NCBI GenBank assembly: GCA_937871985.1 | Contig: CALMPB010000006.1 | Span: 1 to 18,910 of the forward strand | DNA from: an uncultured Burkholderiaceae bacterium | Lineage (GTDB): Bacteria > Pseudomonadota > Gammaproteobacteria > Burkholderiales > Burkholderiaceae | DNA: 18,910 bases | Direction: 5' to 3' | Part shown: positions 17,380-18,910 of the stretch, piece by piece | Position numbering within the stretch: position 1 is the stretch's first letter | How the letters are laid out: each line of letters starts with the position of its first letter | Program-made: the position numbers and the translations under genes | The notes under the pieces: model-generated | Seen by the model: only the letters and a program-made list of their open reading frames with translations | The model's database searches: none | What the model was told of the DNA's origin: nothing

Positions 17380-18039
17380 CTAGCGCCTCCCCTCGGCCAC
17401 GGCCTGCTCGGCCGCGGCCCGCGTGGCGACGCCCAGGCTTTGCAGGTAGGCCACCAAGGCGTCTTCCTCGGTCTTGCCCACCAGTTGCTCGGGAGCCTTG
17501 GCGATTTCCTCGTCGGTATACGGCACGCCGACGGCGCGCAGCGCCTTCATGCGATCCTGGACATTGCTGCCTTCAACCGTATTGCGCTGCAGCCACGGAT
17601 AGGCCGGCATATTCGACTCTTTCACCACGTCGCGCGGGTTGCGCAAATGCACGCGGTGCCAATCGTCGGAATAGCGTTTCCCCACACGGGCGAGATCGGG
17701 GCCGGTACGCTTGGAGCCCCACAGGAAGGGGTGGTCGTAGACGAATTCGCCCGCCAGCGAGTACGGACCGTAGCGCTGCACTTCGGACTGCAACATGCGG
17801 ATCTGCTGCGAATGGCAGCCGACGCAGCCTTCGCGGATGTACAGGTCGCGGCCTATCAATTGCAGGGAGTCGTAAGGCTTGGCGCCCGCCACCGGCGTGG
17901 TGGTCGAGTGCTGGAAAAACAGCGGCACGATTTGCGCCAGGCCCGCGAACAGAATGACCACGATGCTGAAGATGATCAGCAGCCCGACGTTGGTTTCGAG
18001 CGTTTCGTGGCTGAATCTTTTTTTGTTTTGGCTGGACAT
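17380..18039 (-). CDS. ccoO: cbb3-type cytochrome c oxidase, monoheme subunit CcoO
   Basis: CcoO is the membrane-bound monoheme cytochrome c that feeds electrons to CcoN. The 219-residue product begins with a short cytoplasmic stretch and the HETLETNVG motif. One helix spans about residues 18-40. A single heme-binding motif CVGCHSQQ (Cys72, Cys75, His76) follows, and later SNMPAYPWL supplies the probable axial Met. The sequences [30 protein letters not shown] are family hallmarks, each short and visible by eye. The start has GGGAGAAGG just upstream, within the 12-base gap after ccoN. The length is usual for the family. Confidence 0.96.
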   Translation of the reverse strand: MSSQNKKRFSHETLETNVGLLIIFSIVVILFAGLAQIVPLFFQHSTTTPVAGAKPYDSLQLIGRDLYIREGCVGCHSQQIRMLQSEVQRYGPYSLAGEFVYDHPFLWGSKRTGPDLARVGKRYSDDWHRVHLRNPRDVVKESNMPAYPWLQRNTVEGSNVQDRMKALRAVGVPYTDEEIAKAPEQLVGKTEEDALVAYLQSLGVATRAAAEQAVAEGRR

Positions 18040-18051
18040 GAACCTTCTCCC

Positions 18052-18910
18052 TCAAGCCGATGCCGAAGCGGTTGCCGGCGTCGCGGCCGATGCCGGGCCG
18101 ACCAGCGCCGGATCGGTGCTGTCCGGGTTGTACAGGTAGATGACGGGATTCACCTTGGGCTGGCCCTTCATGGTCTTCCAGGTATTCCAGGCCATCAGGC
18201 ACATGCCGCCCAGGAAGAACAGCCCGCCTATCATGCGGATGGTGTACAGCGGGTACGTGGCCTTGACGCCTTCGACGAAGCTGTAGGTGAGCGTGCCGTC
18301 GTCGCCCGTGGCGCGCCACATGAGGCCCTGCATGACGCCGGCCACCCACATGGACGAGATGTACAGCACGACCCCGATCGTGGCCAACCAGAAATGCACG
18401 TCGATCATCTTGGTGCTGGCCATGGCGGTGCGCCCGTACAGGCGCGGAATCATGTAGTAGAACGAGCCGAAGGTGATCATGGCCACCCAGCCCAGCGCGC
18501 CCACATGAACGTGGCCGATGGTCCAGTCGGTGTAGTGCGACAAGGCATTGACCGTACGGATGGACATCATCGAGCCTTCGAAGGTGGCCATGCCGTAGAA
18601 GGACAGCGCCGTGACCAGGAACTTGAGTATGGGGTCGGTGCGCAGCTTGTGCCAGGCGCCCGACACCGTCAGGATGCCGTTGATCATGCCGCCCCACGAA
18701 GGCGCCAGCAGGATCAGCGAGAACACCATGCCCAGGGCCTGGGTCCAGTCGGGCAGCGAGGTGTAGTGCAGATGGTGGGGGCCGGCCCACATATACGTGA
18801 AGGCCAGCGCCCAGAAGTGCACGATGGACAGGCGGTACGAATAAATGGGGCGATTGGCCTGCTTGGGCACGAAGTAGTACATCATGCCCAGGAAGCTGGT
18901 GGTCAGGAAA
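18052..18910 (-). CDS. ccoN: cbb3-type cytochrome c oxidase catalytic subunit CcoN, C-terminal part
   Basis: This is the oxygen-reducing heme-copper subunit, cut by the right window edge; 285 codons of the C-terminal part are visible and no start is in view. Reading is open through the edge as [13 protein letters not shown], so the ATG at 18885 is internal. [13 protein letters not shown] holds the active-site tyrosine (equivalent to Tyr251 of the P. stutzeri enzyme) and two CuB histidines (257, 258). [14 protein letters not shown] holds the heme b3 and heme b histidines (347, 349). The remaining heme b and CuB histidines lie beyond the window. Several membrane helices are evident. The C-terminus is a soluble Ala/Ser/Thr-rich tail. 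As the first visible gene of the operon, its promoter and any FNR site lie to the right of the window. Confidence 0.97.
   Translation of the reverse strand, partial: FLTTSFLGMMYYFVPKQANRPIYSYRLSIVHFWALAFTYMWAGPHHLHYTSLPDWTQALGMVFSLILLAPSWGGMINGILTVSGAWHKLRTDPILKFLVTALSFYGMATFEGSMMSIRTVNALSHYTDWTIGHVHVGALGWVAMITFGSFYYMIPRLYGRTAMASTKMIDVHFWLATIGVVLYISSMWVAGVMQGLMWRATGDDGTLTYSFVEGVKATYPLYTIRMIGGLFFLGGMCLMAWNTWKTMKGQPKVNPVIYLYNPDSTDPALVGPASAATPATASASA

Overview
This window looks like ordinary chromosome from a high-GC betaproteobacterium, most likely Alcaligenaceae (Bordetella, Achromobacter, Pusillimonas and relatives). The evidence is the strong G/C preference at third codon positions, the close match of the proteins to that group as I remember it, and a ccoNOQP-ccoG-fixH cluster facing an fnr gene. 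This assignment is from recognition only; no search was run. I see no rRNA, tRNA, CRISPR array, insertion sequence, phage gene or integrase.

Left part (1-5615): the 3' end of rho and its terminator come first. They are followed by gdhA (NADP-dependent glutamate dehydrogenase) on the + strand. gdhA is convergent with a large AsmA-like envelope gene, yhdP, on the - strand, and a 14-bp terminator hairpin sits between them. Middle (5616-9471): glnE diverges from yhdP across a gap of about 100 bp and encodes the bifunctional enzyme that adenylylates and deadenylylates glutamine synthetase. After 137 bp comes queH, the non-cobalamin epoxyqueuosine reductase, which appears to have its own promoter. 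A 17-bp bidirectional terminator separates queH from clpB. Next (9472-13221): clpB, the heat-shock disaggregase, lies on the - strand behind a sigma-32-like promoter, and an orphan LysR-type regulator diverges from it.

Right part (13222-18910): fnr, an iron-sulfur oxygen sensor with four cysteines, is on the + strand. It runs tail-to-tail into a tightly packed - strand operon. In transcription order that operon is ccoN (cut by the window edge), ccoO, ccoQ, ccoP, ccoG, a short fixH-like gene and an 82-residue two-helix membrane protein. These genes make the high-affinity cbb3 cytochrome c oxidase (ccoN/O/Q/P) and its copper-loading and maturation factors (ccoG, fixH). FNR is the usual oxygen-responsive regulator of such operons, but the ccoN promoter lies outside the window, so the regulatory link is inference here.

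The themes are nitrogen assimilation (gdhA, glnE), envelope lipid transport (yhdP), protein quality control (clpB), tRNA modification (queH) and micro-aerobic respiration (fnr, cco). I found no convincing new system. The least explained items are the small membrane protein that ends the cco operon, the truncated FixH, and several short DNA signals: a near-leaderless queH promoter, a palindrome between yhdP and glnE, a fold in the fnr leader, and a 20-bp fnr/cco junction with no terminator. No stretch longer than 300 bases lacks a gene.
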